Positions 9,101 through 16,109 of a stretch of 64,000 nucleotides of DNA are shown here, piece after piece. The notes under the pieces were generated by a model that ran no database searches, was not told the DNA's origin, and saw nothing but the letters and a program-made list of their open reading frames with translations. The position numbers and the translations under genes are program-made. The stretch's first letter is position 1. Every line of letters starts with the position of its first letter. Origin of the DNA: Nonlabens ulvanivorans (GTDB lineage Bacteria; Bacteroidota; Bacteroidia; Flavobacteriales; Flavobacteriaceae); NCBI RefSeq assembly GCF_000732625.1, contig NZ_JPJI01000032.1, forward strand, positions 558,001 to 622,000, written 5' to 3'.

Positions 9101-9646
9101 ACGTTTTGTACTTTCTGTTAGTACATCATTATTACCAGTGAAGAAAAGTGCAGCAATAATTAACAATGGAATAGCAAGATATTTTAAATATGCCGCGTTC
9201 TTTTTAAAATCGATGGCGAGAGAAAAAGGAATAGGTTTGAGCTCTTCACTCTTCTGATTAATACTGGCCCAAGTAAGCTCATCATCTCCTCCATTTTTAT
9301 GTAATTGTAATATGTTGATTAATTTATCTGATACTTCAGGAAAATGAGTTCCTATCATATTACTGGCATCTCTAAAATCAATTCCTGAAAATAATTTGAA
9401 TAGTCTTGCTAATGGTATACCAATAAATTTAAACAATAATGCTGCCTGTACTAACACAAAAAGACCAAATAAAATTGTTCTACCTGTAGAACTCAACCAT
9501 AAAAAATGCTCGATAACAGCAGTAAATAGGAAGTACAATAATCCTATCGCTAGAAATAAAATAATACCACGAATGATCTCATTTGTGTAATATTTTTTAA
9601 TAAAAAGTTTGAGCTTGTGCTCTATGATTTGAAAGTTATTCATCAC
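6095..9646 (-). CDS. Giant DUF4175-like membrane-anchored coiled-coil protein
   Basis: 1183 residues. Order: N-terminal pair of membrane helices (about 22-42 and 57-75), a third helix near 152-170, an extracytoplasmic beta-rich region (about 180-480), a very long Gln/Glu/Lys-rich coiled coil (about 490-780), a helical region, then a Gly/Lys/Glu/Ser low-complexity stretch (about 920-1040) built from GxxGxxG-like repeats, and a charged C-terminus. The architecture matches the DUF4175-type proteins I know from Bacteroidetes; function is not established, and an envelope structural or scaffolding role is inference. A palindrome copy is read as AFAKA near residue 348. It probably heads an operon with ybeY, mnmG and the methyltransferase. 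Confidence 0.72.
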   Translation of the reverse strand: MMNNFQIIEHKLKLFIKKYYTNEIIRGIILFLAIGLLYFLFTAVIEHFLWLSSTGRTILFGLFVLVQAALLFKFIGIPLARLFKLFSGIDFRDASNMIGTHFPEVSDKLINILQLHKNGGDDELTWASINQKSEELKPIPFSLAIDFKKNAAYLKYLAIPLLIIAALFFTGNNDVLTESTKRVADFNNEYIPPAPFTFKLLNEDLNTLQKRDFKLNVEVSGRTIPENASIHFNNQTYYLTQDAPGRFSFVFNNPSADTPFYLKANEVRSENFELTVDAVPSINKFELLMDYPSYTGKKDEVIKSTGNALVPQGTKITWKLETAATDHVDFKYTNAVESFEKDGNDYAFAKAILKPLKYAISTSNVNARDFEELNFKIEVTKDDYPELKMEMKKDSIQEDILYFRGQVADDYGIRRIQLVYFESDNNVSQQIYEIGKNRGTFDQFLFTFPGNLPLKGGKNYQFYFEVVDNDVVNNFKSAKSQVYGFKKSTKEEEQQKQLKGQKESLEELEKSLLEQEKQQEELKEISQEQIEKKQRGFNDKKKLEQALKNQQEQEREMRQQMEKMRDNLEKSNPEKDPMKQALKERLQQSEEEIKKNEELLKELQEYQDKLSKEDLKEKIEKAQKNSKQQKRNLKQLLELTKMYYVTQKYEQMIDKLKDIAQQQEDQSKKEGDKNKKSEQDKLNEAYKKWEKELQELEKENNGLKKPMKLDFDPLNSPEIKKEQQESSDHLENSKTPDASKKQKSAADKMKEQAQAMKAQMSSGKSEKLKEDADMLRQILDNLIVFSKEQENVLNGVKNLNRNSPNFGKKLKIQKDLEKAFKHVDDSLFALASRNPEVGIEINREVTDIYYYIDKSLVQLSDFEMNKGQISQQFTLNGSNKLANLLSSAMDAMNNAMALPGKGEGEPGEGQSSGFQLPDIIKKQESLMKEGQDGKEGNDGKKPGDGKGKKPGEGKPGESGPPGQGGKYGQEGQSGEGGQSGEGGESGQGGKDGKGSTGESGQGGQGGEGGQGSNGEGSGSDGTSGKDGNENGSGDSQEKRGYKESEEESGRIYEIYKRQQELRNQLEDMIRQEGLEGIVDDITDKMKAVERKLLDQGFNREVQNQMMEIQHDLLKLKDAGLQQGKEDEREGNTNRKDFNNPTNAVLPDASMYFNSKEILNRQVLPLQQQYKQKVKEYFKEDGRL
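8594..8609. repeat. 16-bp palindrome copy 2 (exact, in DUF4175-like gene)
   Basis: CGCTTTCGCGAAAGCG, exact; translated on the minus strand as AFAKA, followed by an Ile codon instead of the TAA of the extended consensus. Confidence 0.95.
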
Positions 9647-9773
9647 TTAATATGTCGTCTATGTAGGGTAAATATAACGCAATGAGCACGATGTTTATGA
9701 TATGGTGTATATTAGAACTTGTTCTTTAAGAAAATAACGCCCTTAAAATTTCAATAGTTTAATCATCATACTC

Positions 9774-10841
9774 ATGAAAGATCTCAAATACCTAACCGCA
9801 TATATCGTTCCTATTTTGTGCGTGATTGGTATTTATTATAGAGGATCTGCTTTATATATTACCCCATTGATGGTTTTTACAATCGTACCATTAATTGAAC
9901 TAATCATGCCATCTTTAACTAGCAATTTAGATGCGGAAAGTAAAGAGAGTAAGTTGAAAAATAAATTATTTGACATCTTATTGTGGTTAAATGTACCTAT
10001 CATATTTAGTGTTCTTATTTATGGTTTATACATGTACTCTATCAGTAATTTTGAAACTTATGAAGTAATGGGTTTAATCTTTACGTTAGGAATAGTGGCT
10101 GGTAGTAATGGAATTAATGTTGCACATGAATTAGGTCACAGACAAGAATCGTGGGAACGTTTTCTAGGTAAAATATTGTTATTACCTAGTCTCTACATGC
10201 ATTTTTATATAGAGCATAACTATGGACATCATGTAAATGCTGCAACACCTGAGGACCCAGCTAGTGCGCGTTACAATGAAAGTCTATATGCATTCTGGTG
10301 GCGTTCTGTTATCAATCAATATAAAAACTCATGGAGTATTCAAAATAGATTATTGAAAGCAAACGATCAATCATTCTATTCTGTAAAAAATGACATGCTT
10401 TGGTACACAGTTATACAATTGAATTATTTAATTATTATAGGTATTTCATTTTCTTGGATGACTTCTATAATTGCATTATGTATTGCTGTAGTCGGTTTTA
10501 GTTTGCTAGAAATTATAAATTATCTAGAACATTATGGGTTGAGAAGAGTACAGAAAAAGTCAGGCAGATATGAAGTAGTAAGAGAAATACATAGCTGGAA
10601 TTCTAACCACGCGCTGGGTAGAATTTTGCTTTATGAACTTACTAGACATAGTGATCATCACTATAGAGCAAATAAAAAGTATCAACTTCTAGATTATCAT
10701 GAAAACAGTCCACAACTACCCTATGGATATCCTACTATGATGGTTATTGCTACGATACCACCATTGTGGTTTTCAATTGTTAATAAACATGTGCCACAAG
10801 AAATGATAGAATTATCTGAAAATAAAAATAGACATTTATAA
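9774..10841 (+). CDS. alkB: AlkB-type membrane di-iron alkane hydroxylase
   Basis: Integral-membrane non-haem di-iron monooxygenase; the family hydroxylates medium-chain alkanes at a terminal carbon using rubredoxin-supplied electrons. 355 residues with about six membrane helices. All histidine boxes are present: HELGH (about residue 118), EHNYGHH (about 147) and RHSDHHY (about 291), plus the AlkB-specific EHYG segment (about 251) and the NHALGR lead-in, which separates it from desaturases and XylM-like enzymes less clearly. It is shorter than the roughly 400-residue Pseudomonas enzyme. No rubredoxin or rubredoxin reductase gene lies next to it, so electron partners must be elsewhere. Substrate is not provable from sequence. 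Confidence 0.88.
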   Translation: MKDLKYLTAYIVPILCVIGIYYRGSALYITPLMVFTIVPLIELIMPSLTSNLDAESKESKLKNKLFDILLWLNVPIIFSVLIYGLYMYSISNFETYEVMGLIFTLGIVAGSNGINVAHELGHRQESWERFLGKILLLPSLYMHFYIEHNYGHHVNAATPEDPASARYNESLYAFWWRSVINQYKNSWSIQNRLLKANDQSFYSVKNDMLWYTVIQLNYLIIIGISFSWMTSIIALCIAVVGFSLLEIINYLEHYGLRRVQKKSGRYEVVREIHSWNSNHALGRILLYELTRHSDHHYRANKKYQLLDYHENSPQLPYGYPTMMVIATIPPLWFSIVNKHVPQEMIELSENKNRHL

Positions 10842-10930
10842 TCGTTAAATATTGTCCTACCATAGCTATAGAGAACCACTTTCTTGAGAAAGTCTTAACT
10901 GTTAACACTGAACTCATAACTTACAAATAT

Positions 10931-10938
10931 TATCTTTG
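10931..10938 (+). promoter_or_regulatory. Promoter -7 element of gltX
   Basis: TATCTTTG matches TAnnTTTG and ends 20 bases before the gltX ATG. No clear -33 TTG. Confidence 0.5.
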
Positions 10939-10958
10939 CAGCCTTAAAAACGGCGATA

Positions 10959-12476
10959 ATGAGCACTTCAGTTAGAGTAAGATTTGCACCTAGTCCTACG
11001 GGACCATTACATATAGGTGGCGTTAGAACAGCATTGTTCAACTATTTATTTGCAAAAAAACACAACGGTACTTTTGTACTACGTATTGAAGATACAGACC
11101 AAAACAGGTATGTAGAAGGTGCTGAAGATTATATTATTAACGCTTTAAACTGGTGTCATATTCCTTATGATGAAGGACCAGGAAAAGAAGGAGATTGTGG
11201 ACCTTATAGACAAAGCGAACGCAAATCAATGTATAAACAATATGCGCTAGACCTTATAGAAAAAGGTGCCGCCTATTATGCGTTTGATACTGCGCAAGAA
11301 TTGCAAACCGCTCGTGAAAATGCAGAAGCAAAAAAGGAAACTTTTATATACAATCATAACAATCGTAACGATTTTACCAATTCTCTAACCTTATCTAGTG
11401 ATGAAGTAAAAGAACGTATCAATCGTGGAGATGATTATGTGATCCGTTTTAAGCCAGAGTTGAAAACACTACACATGTTTGATGAAATCCGTAAAGGGAT
11501 TGAAATAGACACTTCACTTATCGATGATAAAGTATTATTTAAAAGTGATGGAATGCCTACTTACCACCTTGCTAATGTGGTAGATGACCATGATATGAAA
11601 ATTTCTCACGTGATACGTGGTGAAGAATGGTTGCCTAGCATGGCATTGCATGTATTGCTTTATGAAAGCTTTGGATGGGAACGACCTAAGTTTGCTCACC
11701 TACCATTAATACTTAAACCTACCGGAAAAGGAAAATTAAGTAAGCGTGATGGTGATAAAATGGGCTTTTCAGTATTCCCACTAGAATGGAAAGATCCTAA
11801 AAGTGGAGAAATATCTACAGGTTTTAAACAAGATGGTTTTCTTCCAGAGACAATGATCAATATTTTAGCGTTCTTAGGATGGAATCCAGGAACTGAACAA
11901 GAGATTTTCAGTCTAGATGAATTGGTTCAAGCTTTTAGTCTTGATAAGGTAAATAGTTCTGGTGCAAAATATGATCCGGAAAAAGCTAAATGGTTTCAGC
12001 AACAATGGTATGTTGCACAAGATGATGCTGTTATAGGTGCCGCTTTTGCGAAAGCGTTAGAAGAAAAAGATATCGATTATGGATCACAGGATTATGTGAA
12101 TATAGTTTGTGGTCTAGTGAAAGAACGTGCTGTTTTTACAGAAGATCTTTTTGAACTGGCTGGTTTCTTCTTTACTGCACCAGATTCATATGATGAAAAA
12201 GCAGCTAAAAAAGCTTGGAAAGAAGATACTTCTAACATTATGACAGATGTGATTAAAATTATCGAAGACTGCACTGATGATAGCGCTACCGGTTTAAGTA
12301 CTGCAATTAAAGGCTGGATTACTACTCAAGAAATGGGATTTGGTAAAGTAATGATGCCATTAAGACTATCATTAGTAGGTAGTTTGATGGGACCTGATGT
12401 ATTTGAAATAGCAAGTATGATAGGTAAAGATCAAACTATCGCTCGCATTCAACATGCTATAAAGAAGTTATCTTAA
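10959..12476 (+). CDS. gltX: Glutamate--tRNA ligase
   Basis: Class I aminoacyl-tRNA synthetase that charges tRNA-Glu; 505 residues, normal length. The HIGH-type signature PSPTGPLHIGG is at residues 11-21 and the KMSKS-type signature KLSKRDG near 258. The FRIEDTD-like segment appears as LRIEDTDQNRY. The C-terminal anticodon-binding helical domain is complete. A one-mismatch palindrome copy (12041-12056) is translated as AFAKA in the C-domain. The stop overlaps the stop of the convergent barrel-protein gene by four bases. Confidence 0.97.
   Translation: MSTSVRVRFAPSPTGPLHIGGVRTALFNYLFAKKHNGTFVLRIEDTDQNRYVEGAEDYIINALNWCHIPYDEGPGKEGDCGPYRQSERKSMYKQYALDLIEKGAAYYAFDTAQELQTARENAEAKKETFIYNHNNRNDFTNSLTLSSDEVKERINRGDDYVIRFKPELKTLHMFDEIRKGIEIDTSLIDDKVLFKSDGMPTYHLANVVDDHDMKISHVIRGEEWLPSMALHVLLYESFGWERPKFAHLPLILKPTGKGKLSKRDGDKMGFSVFPLEWKDPKSGEISTGFKQDGFLPETMINILAFLGWNPGTEQEIFSLDELVQAFSLDKVNSSGAKYDPEKAKWFQQQWYVAQDDAVIGAAFAKALEEKDIDYGSQDYVNIVCGLVKERAVFTEDLFELAGFFFTAPDSYDEKAAKKAWKEDTSNIMTDVIKIIEDCTDDSATGLSTAIKGWITTQEMGFGKVMMPLRLSLVGSLMGPDVFEIASMIGKDQTIARIQHAIKKLS
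12041..12056. repeat. 16-bp palindrome copy 3 (one mismatch, in gltX)
   Basis: CGCTTTTGCGAAAGCG, one change (C to T at position 7). Translated as AFAKA; the change is silent (TTC to TTT, Phe). Confidence 0.85.
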
Positions 12477-13108
12477 AAATAAAAGCGAACTCCAGCGGTG
12501 ATATAACTCATATTACCGTTGAGTTCTTCGCTTAAGGCGTTTTTACCATTTAAAACATCTAAAAACGCATAGTGGTAATGAGCAGAAAATCTAATCTTCT
12601 CTGATCCACCACTTAAACCGACAATTCCATTAATATTTATTGGCGATGTTTCTTGAAAAGAAGCAACGGTAACAGCGCTACTACCTGTAATTATGCTGTC
12701 TTCATACCGTTTATCTGCTACTTTAAATTCACCATTAAAAGATACGGCTGGTCCTATTTCTAAAGAAAGATAATCTCTATTATCAATTTTATAAGCCCAT
12801 AGTAACTTTACCTCTGCACCGATAACACTCATGTCTATATCATCAAGTGTTAACGCTTCTTGAACAGAAAATTTATTATTAAAAAGGTGTATTCCAAAAA
12901 TCAGATCCCAATAAGGTCTAGAGGATCCTCTGGTTTCTAATCCAGCGCTCCACCCTACTTTACCATCTACCGCTACATCATCAGTGTTTAAACTAAAAAA
13001 GGTAGCATCTAGAGCTATACCTAGTCTATTATTTGAAGCTTGTCTTCTTTGAGCCTGAGCAACTATATTGAAACCACAAATGAAAATAATAATAAATAAA
13101 CTTCTCAT
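12473..13108 (-). CDS. Small outer-membrane beta-barrel protein, unknown role
   Basis: 211 residues. A signal peptide (about 1-19, ending AQAQ) is followed by alternating polar/hydrophobic strands (for example YLSLEIGPAVSF, IRFSAHYHYAF) and a C-terminal strand ending in Phe (YITAGVRFYF), the usual signature of an outer-membrane barrel recognised by BamA. About eight strands fit the length. No family name recognised. Convergent with gltX, overlapping by four bases at the stops. Confidence 0.65.
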   Translation of the reverse strand: MRSLFIIIFICGFNIVAQAQRRQASNNRLGIALDATFFSLNTDDVAVDGKVGWSAGLETRGSSRPYWDLIFGIHLFNNKFSVQEALTLDDIDMSVIGAEVKLLWAYKIDNRDYLSLEIGPAVSFNGEFKVADKRYEDSIITGSSAVTVASFQETSPININGIVGLSGGSEKIRFSAHYHYAFLDVLNGKNALSEELNGNMSYITAGVRFYF

Positions 13109-13218
13109 AATTAAATTAAAAGCTAAACATAATAATAAAAGAACTCAGAGACTAAATAGAAAGCAAACAATATCATTATTGTTTACCTTGGCTACAAATT
13201 CTTTAAAAGAAATAAAAG

Positions 13219-13851
13219 ATGAAAAATACAATCCTTACATTTTTTCTGATTATCCCATTGATTTCTATAGCTGCAAAGTATTATCCCGGAAAGGCTGTAA
13301 AGACCGACGGAACAGAATTAATAGGTTATTTTGAAGAACCAGATTTTGCAGCGGTTAAAAAAATTAAATTCAAAAGTTCTTTAGATAGTAAGAAACAAAA
13401 ATTTCTGTCAGTAGAATTTTCTACACTTGAATTTACTAAAGGCGAAGAGCTTGTGAAATATGAAGTTTTATACTACATGCAGGCAAAATTTTTAAATTTT
13501 AAGAAACTAAAGGTGAGTAAAAAGCCCATTTGGTTTAAAGTTATAGAAAAGAATATTGATGGTGTATCTATTTATGTGGCTTGGGGAAAATCAAATGACG
13601 GCCGCGGAAACATTTCTTACAGCATGACTTCATACATGAAACTACCTGATGAAAAAGAACTTAAATATCTTCAATATGAAGGAAGCTCTATGACTGAAAT
13701 TAAAATTGGATTTTATAAAGCATTCACCAAAATCATAGATTATTATTTTAAAGATTCATGTCCTGAATTACTGACACATGTCACAAAAGATCTCTATAAA
13801 GAAAAAGGAGTTTTAATGTTGACAGAGCTTTATAAAGAACATTGTAAATAG
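13219..13851 (+). CDS. Secreted protein of unknown function
   Basis: 210 residues with an N-terminal signal peptide (about 1-18, MKNTILTFFLIIPLISIAA). The mature part, beginning YYPGKAVKTDGTELIGYFEEPDF, resembles small Bacteroidetes exported proteins with a 'G.v...dG.t..G.i' opening that I cannot assign to a function. No membrane helix after the signal. Followed 70 bases later by the SPFH gene on the same strand. Confidence 0.6.
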   Translation: MKNTILTFFLIIPLISIAAKYYPGKAVKTDGTELIGYFEEPDFAAVKKIKFKSSLDSKKQKFLSVEFSTLEFTKGEELVKYEVLYYMQAKFLNFKKLKVSKKPIWFKVIEKNIDGVSIYVAWGKSNDGRGNISYSMTSYMKLPDEKELKYLQYEGSSMTEIKIGFYKAFTKIIDYYFKDSCPELLTHVTKDLYKEKGVLMLTELYKEHCK

Positions 13852-13921
13852 TGCCTGTAACTTTTTTAAATAAAATAAGACTAATTGTACTGTATCTTTA
13901 AACAAACTTAAAACACTAACT

Positions 13922-14890
13922 ATGGGACAATTAATTTTTCCAATTTTAGGAGTAATCATACTTCTACTAATTTTCAGTTCATTTTTTACGGTAAAGCAAC
14001 AAACAGCTGCTCTAATTGAGCGTTTTGGAAAATTTACCAGTATGCGTCATTCTGGACTTCAGTTTAAAGTGCCATTAATTGATAAAATTGCAGGACGTAT
14101 TAATCTTAAAATTCAACAACTAGATGTTATTGTTGAAACTAAGACAAAAGATGATGTATTTGTTCGTCTTAAAATATCTGTACAATTCCAGGTTAGAAGA
14201 GAAAAAGTATATGATGCTTTTTATAGATTACAAAACCCACATGACCAGATAACATCATATGTATTTGATGTAGTACGTGCAGAGGTTCCTAAAATGAAAC
14301 TAGACTACGTTTTTGAAAAGAAAGATGATATTGCCATTGCTGTAAAACGTGAATTAAACGAAGCAATGATGGATTATGGATATGACATCATTAAAACGCT
14401 TGTAACAGACATTGATCCAGATATACAGGTAAAGGCAGCTATGAATCGTATTAATGCAGCAGAGCGCGAGAAAACAGCTGCTGAGTATGAAGCTGAAGCT
14501 GATCGTATCAAGATTGTTGCAAAAGCACGTGCCGAGGCTGAATCTAAACGTTTACAAGGTCAAGGTATCGCAGATCAACGCCGTGAAATCGCTCGTGGAT
14601 TAGAAGAAAGTGTTGATGTTTTAAATAACGTAGGTATCAATTCTCAAGAGGCAAGTGCTTTAATCGTAGTTACTCAGCACTATGATACTTTACAATCTTT
14701 GGGTGAAGAAACTAATTCTAACCTTATTCTTTTACCTAACTCACCACAAGCTGGTAGTGATATGTTAAACAACATGATTGCTAGTTTCACTGCAAGTGCA
14801 CAAATAGGTGAGCAAATGAAAAAAACTAATAAAAATAAAGAAGTAGATGAGGCAAATAGAAATAAAGATTCTGATGGATGGCAAGATTAA
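13922..14890 (+). CDS. SPFH/Band 7 (stomatin/prohibitin-like) membrane protein
   Basis: 322 residues. One N-terminal membrane helix (about 4-24) anchors an SPFH domain (about 28-190: FTVKQQTAALIERFGKF, VFVRLKISVQFQV), then an Ala/Glu/Arg-rich coiled coil (about 185-225, with AAEREKTAAEYEAEADRIK) used for ring oligomerisation, and a polar tail ending in Asn/Lys/Asp. Family members organise membrane microdomains or regulate membrane proteases. No NfeD partner is adjacent, so assignment to the NfeD-linked or the QmcA-like branch stays open. A strong bidirectional terminator follows. Confidence 0.85.
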   Translation: MGQLIFPILGVIILLLIFSSFFTVKQQTAALIERFGKFTSMRHSGLQFKVPLIDKIAGRINLKIQQLDVIVETKTKDDVFVRLKISVQFQVRREKVYDAFYRLQNPHDQITSYVFDVVRAEVPKMKLDYVFEKKDDIAIAVKRELNEAMMDYGYDIIKTLVTDIDPDIQVKAAMNRINAAEREKTAAEYEAEADRIKIVAKARAEAESKRLQGQGIADQRREIARGLEESVDVLNNVGINSQEASALIVVTQHYDTLQSLGEETNSNLILLPNSPQAGSDMLNNMIASFTASAQIGEQMKKTNKNKEVDEANRNKDSDGWQD

Positions 14891-14913
14891 TCTTATAAAT
14901 CTATTTTATTAAA

Positions 14914-14946
14914 TAAAAAAAGCACCGCTGTTGCGGTGCTTTTTCA
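14914..14946. terminator. Bidirectional intrinsic terminator
   Basis: AGCACCGC (14921-14928) pairs perfectly with GCGGTGCT (14933-14940) around TGTT, with a T tract after and an A tract before. It serves both the SPFH gene and the convergent envelope cluster. Confidence 0.9.
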
Positions 14947-14965
14947 TTTATTTTTCAATGCAATT

Positions 14966-15172
14966 TTATCTTCCTATCAATTTGTTGACCGTTTTAAGAA
15001 TCACCGCTTTCTTTGCAATAGAACTTACAATACTAGTTAATACTGATACTGCAGAGAAGCTTTCCTTTACTTCATTCAGATTAAGTTTCATGGTCTCTTG
15101 ATCAACCTGTTTTTGCAGTTGTAAATACCTTAAATCTCTATCTATTTCGTCAAAACTATTATAAACTCTCAT
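14966..15172 (-). CDS. 68-residue protein of the YtxH/holin-like cluster
   Basis: 68 residues from the ATG at 15172; a TTG three codons upstream is the alternative. The N-terminal half is a charged amphipathic helix (FDEIDRDLRYLQLQKQVDQE) and the C-terminal half has a weakly hydrophobic segment and a basic end. I do not recognise a named function. Its start overlaps the stop of the upstream holin-like gene by 14 bases, so the two are translationally coupled. Last gene of a three-gene cluster. Confidence 0.6.
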   Translation of the reverse strand: MRVYNSFDEIDRDLRYLQLQKQVDQETMKLNLNEVKESFSAVSVLTSIVSSIAKKAVILKTVNKLIGR

Positions 15173-15542
15173 ACTTGTCAATTTTTATATCCTCATTTGA
15201 ATTGAAGAATTGCTGGCTGGTCTTGCGCAATAGACTTTTTTCAATGACTGGCTTCATAAATAAAGCTACTAGTATAACGAGTAAAAAATAAAATAATCCA
15301 ACGATTAAATATCCAAGAGCATCGTTATCTAATAAATCACCAATGTAGATACTGACAGCAAGACTTAAAAATAGAATTGATATCAGTAAAAAAAATCCCA
15401 ATAGCAATTTATGGCTGCTCGATATCACGCCACTCATTACTTTTTTATAAAGATCGAGTTTATGATAGTTAATAGATGATTCTATAAAACTTTGAGTAGC
15501 GGTGGTAAATTCTTGAATATTCTCACTTATACCTTTTCCCAT
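15159..15542 (-). CDS. Holin-like/DUF1469-type two-helix membrane protein
   Basis: 127 residues. An N-terminal amphipathic helix (about 8-35) is followed by two membrane helices (about 46-68 and 76-97) and a charged cytoplasmic tail, as in the 'phage holin family' / DUF1469 (YqjE-like) proteins. Despite the family label there is no phage context; next to a YtxH protein these are considered general stress or envelope proteins. Nine bases downstream of the YtxH gene. Confidence 0.65.
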   Translation of the reverse strand: MGKGISENIQEFTTATQSFIESSINYHKLDLYKKVMSGVISSSHKLLLGFFLLISILFLSLAVSIYIGDLLDNDALGYLIVGLFYFLLVILVALFMKPVIEKSLLRKTSQQFFNSNEDIKIDKYESL

Positions 15543-15551
15543 ATATCAGAT

Positions 15552-15905
15552 TTATACCGTGGTTTTTCCGTTTACCTTAGGCTTCTGTAATTTTGCATTT
15601 TGTGCTCTTAACTGCTCTAATTTTCTTTCTAACGAAACAATTGCATCGTCAGCTTTAAAACTTGCTGTTGATAATGCAGTCTCGATGCGCTCATCTAGGG
15701 TACCTTTATATTCAGTGGCCTTAGTTGTTAAAGTATCATAAGCAGTTTGTGCTTGATTTTTAATATCCTTTTGCGCCTTATCAGCCTTTTTCTTTAATTT
15801 CTTTCTAGTTTTCTCACCACTTTCTGGTGCATAAAGTAAGCCTGCAGCTATTCCTATTGCTGCTCCTGCTACTAGTGCTACTAATGCGTTTCCTGTCTTT
15901 GCCAT
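15552..15905 (-). CDS. YtxH-domain envelope stress protein
   Basis: 117 residues. Gly/Ala-rich membrane segment (about 6-24, ALVALVAGAAIGIAAGLLY) ends in the family hallmark APESGEKTRKKLKKKA, then a Lys/Ala/Glu-rich helical tail with coiled-coil character. YtxH proteins are small membrane-anchored proteins tied to general stress in Firmicutes; the role in Flavobacteria is unproven. First gene of the three-gene minus-strand cluster. Confidence 0.8.
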   Translation of the reverse strand: MAKTGNALVALVAGAAIGIAAGLLYAPESGEKTRKKLKKKADKAQKDIKNQAQTAYDTLTTKATEYKGTLDERIETALSTASFKADDAIVSLERKLEQLRAQNAKLQKPKVNGKTTV

Positions 15906-16001
15906 CTTCGTTTAATTTATTGATTATTAATTGATTCAAAGATAAACACACTGTATGTGGTAATACGTTAATAACCGGTTAACAATTATGGTATATATAT
16001 T

Positions 16002-16058
16002 AAATCCTTCTTAAATCAACATAATTATTACTAATTGTAGTTAAAATAAGAAGGATTT
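16002..16058 (-). terminator. Possible terminator after glnS (long loop)
   Basis: 12-base arms AAATCCTTCTTA (16002-16013) and its complement at 16047-16058, separated by 33 bases, downstream of glnS on the minus strand. The loop is long, so this may be another kind of mRNA 3' hairpin. Confidence 0.35.
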
Positions 16059-16067
16059 TATAAGATA

Positions 16068-16083
16068 CGCTTTCGCGAAAGCG
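16068..16083. repeat. 16-bp palindrome copy 4 (exact, intergenic)
   Basis: Exact core with TA before and TAATT after; 26 bases downstream of the glnS stop. Confidence 0.95.
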
Positions 16084-16109
16084 TAATTATTCAAAATATT
16101 TAGAAAATA

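Noticed and set aside
15159-15905. Prophage remnant suggested by the holin-like gene
   Set aside because: No endolysin, capsid, integrase or att-like repeats around; neighbours are envelope and housekeeping genes.
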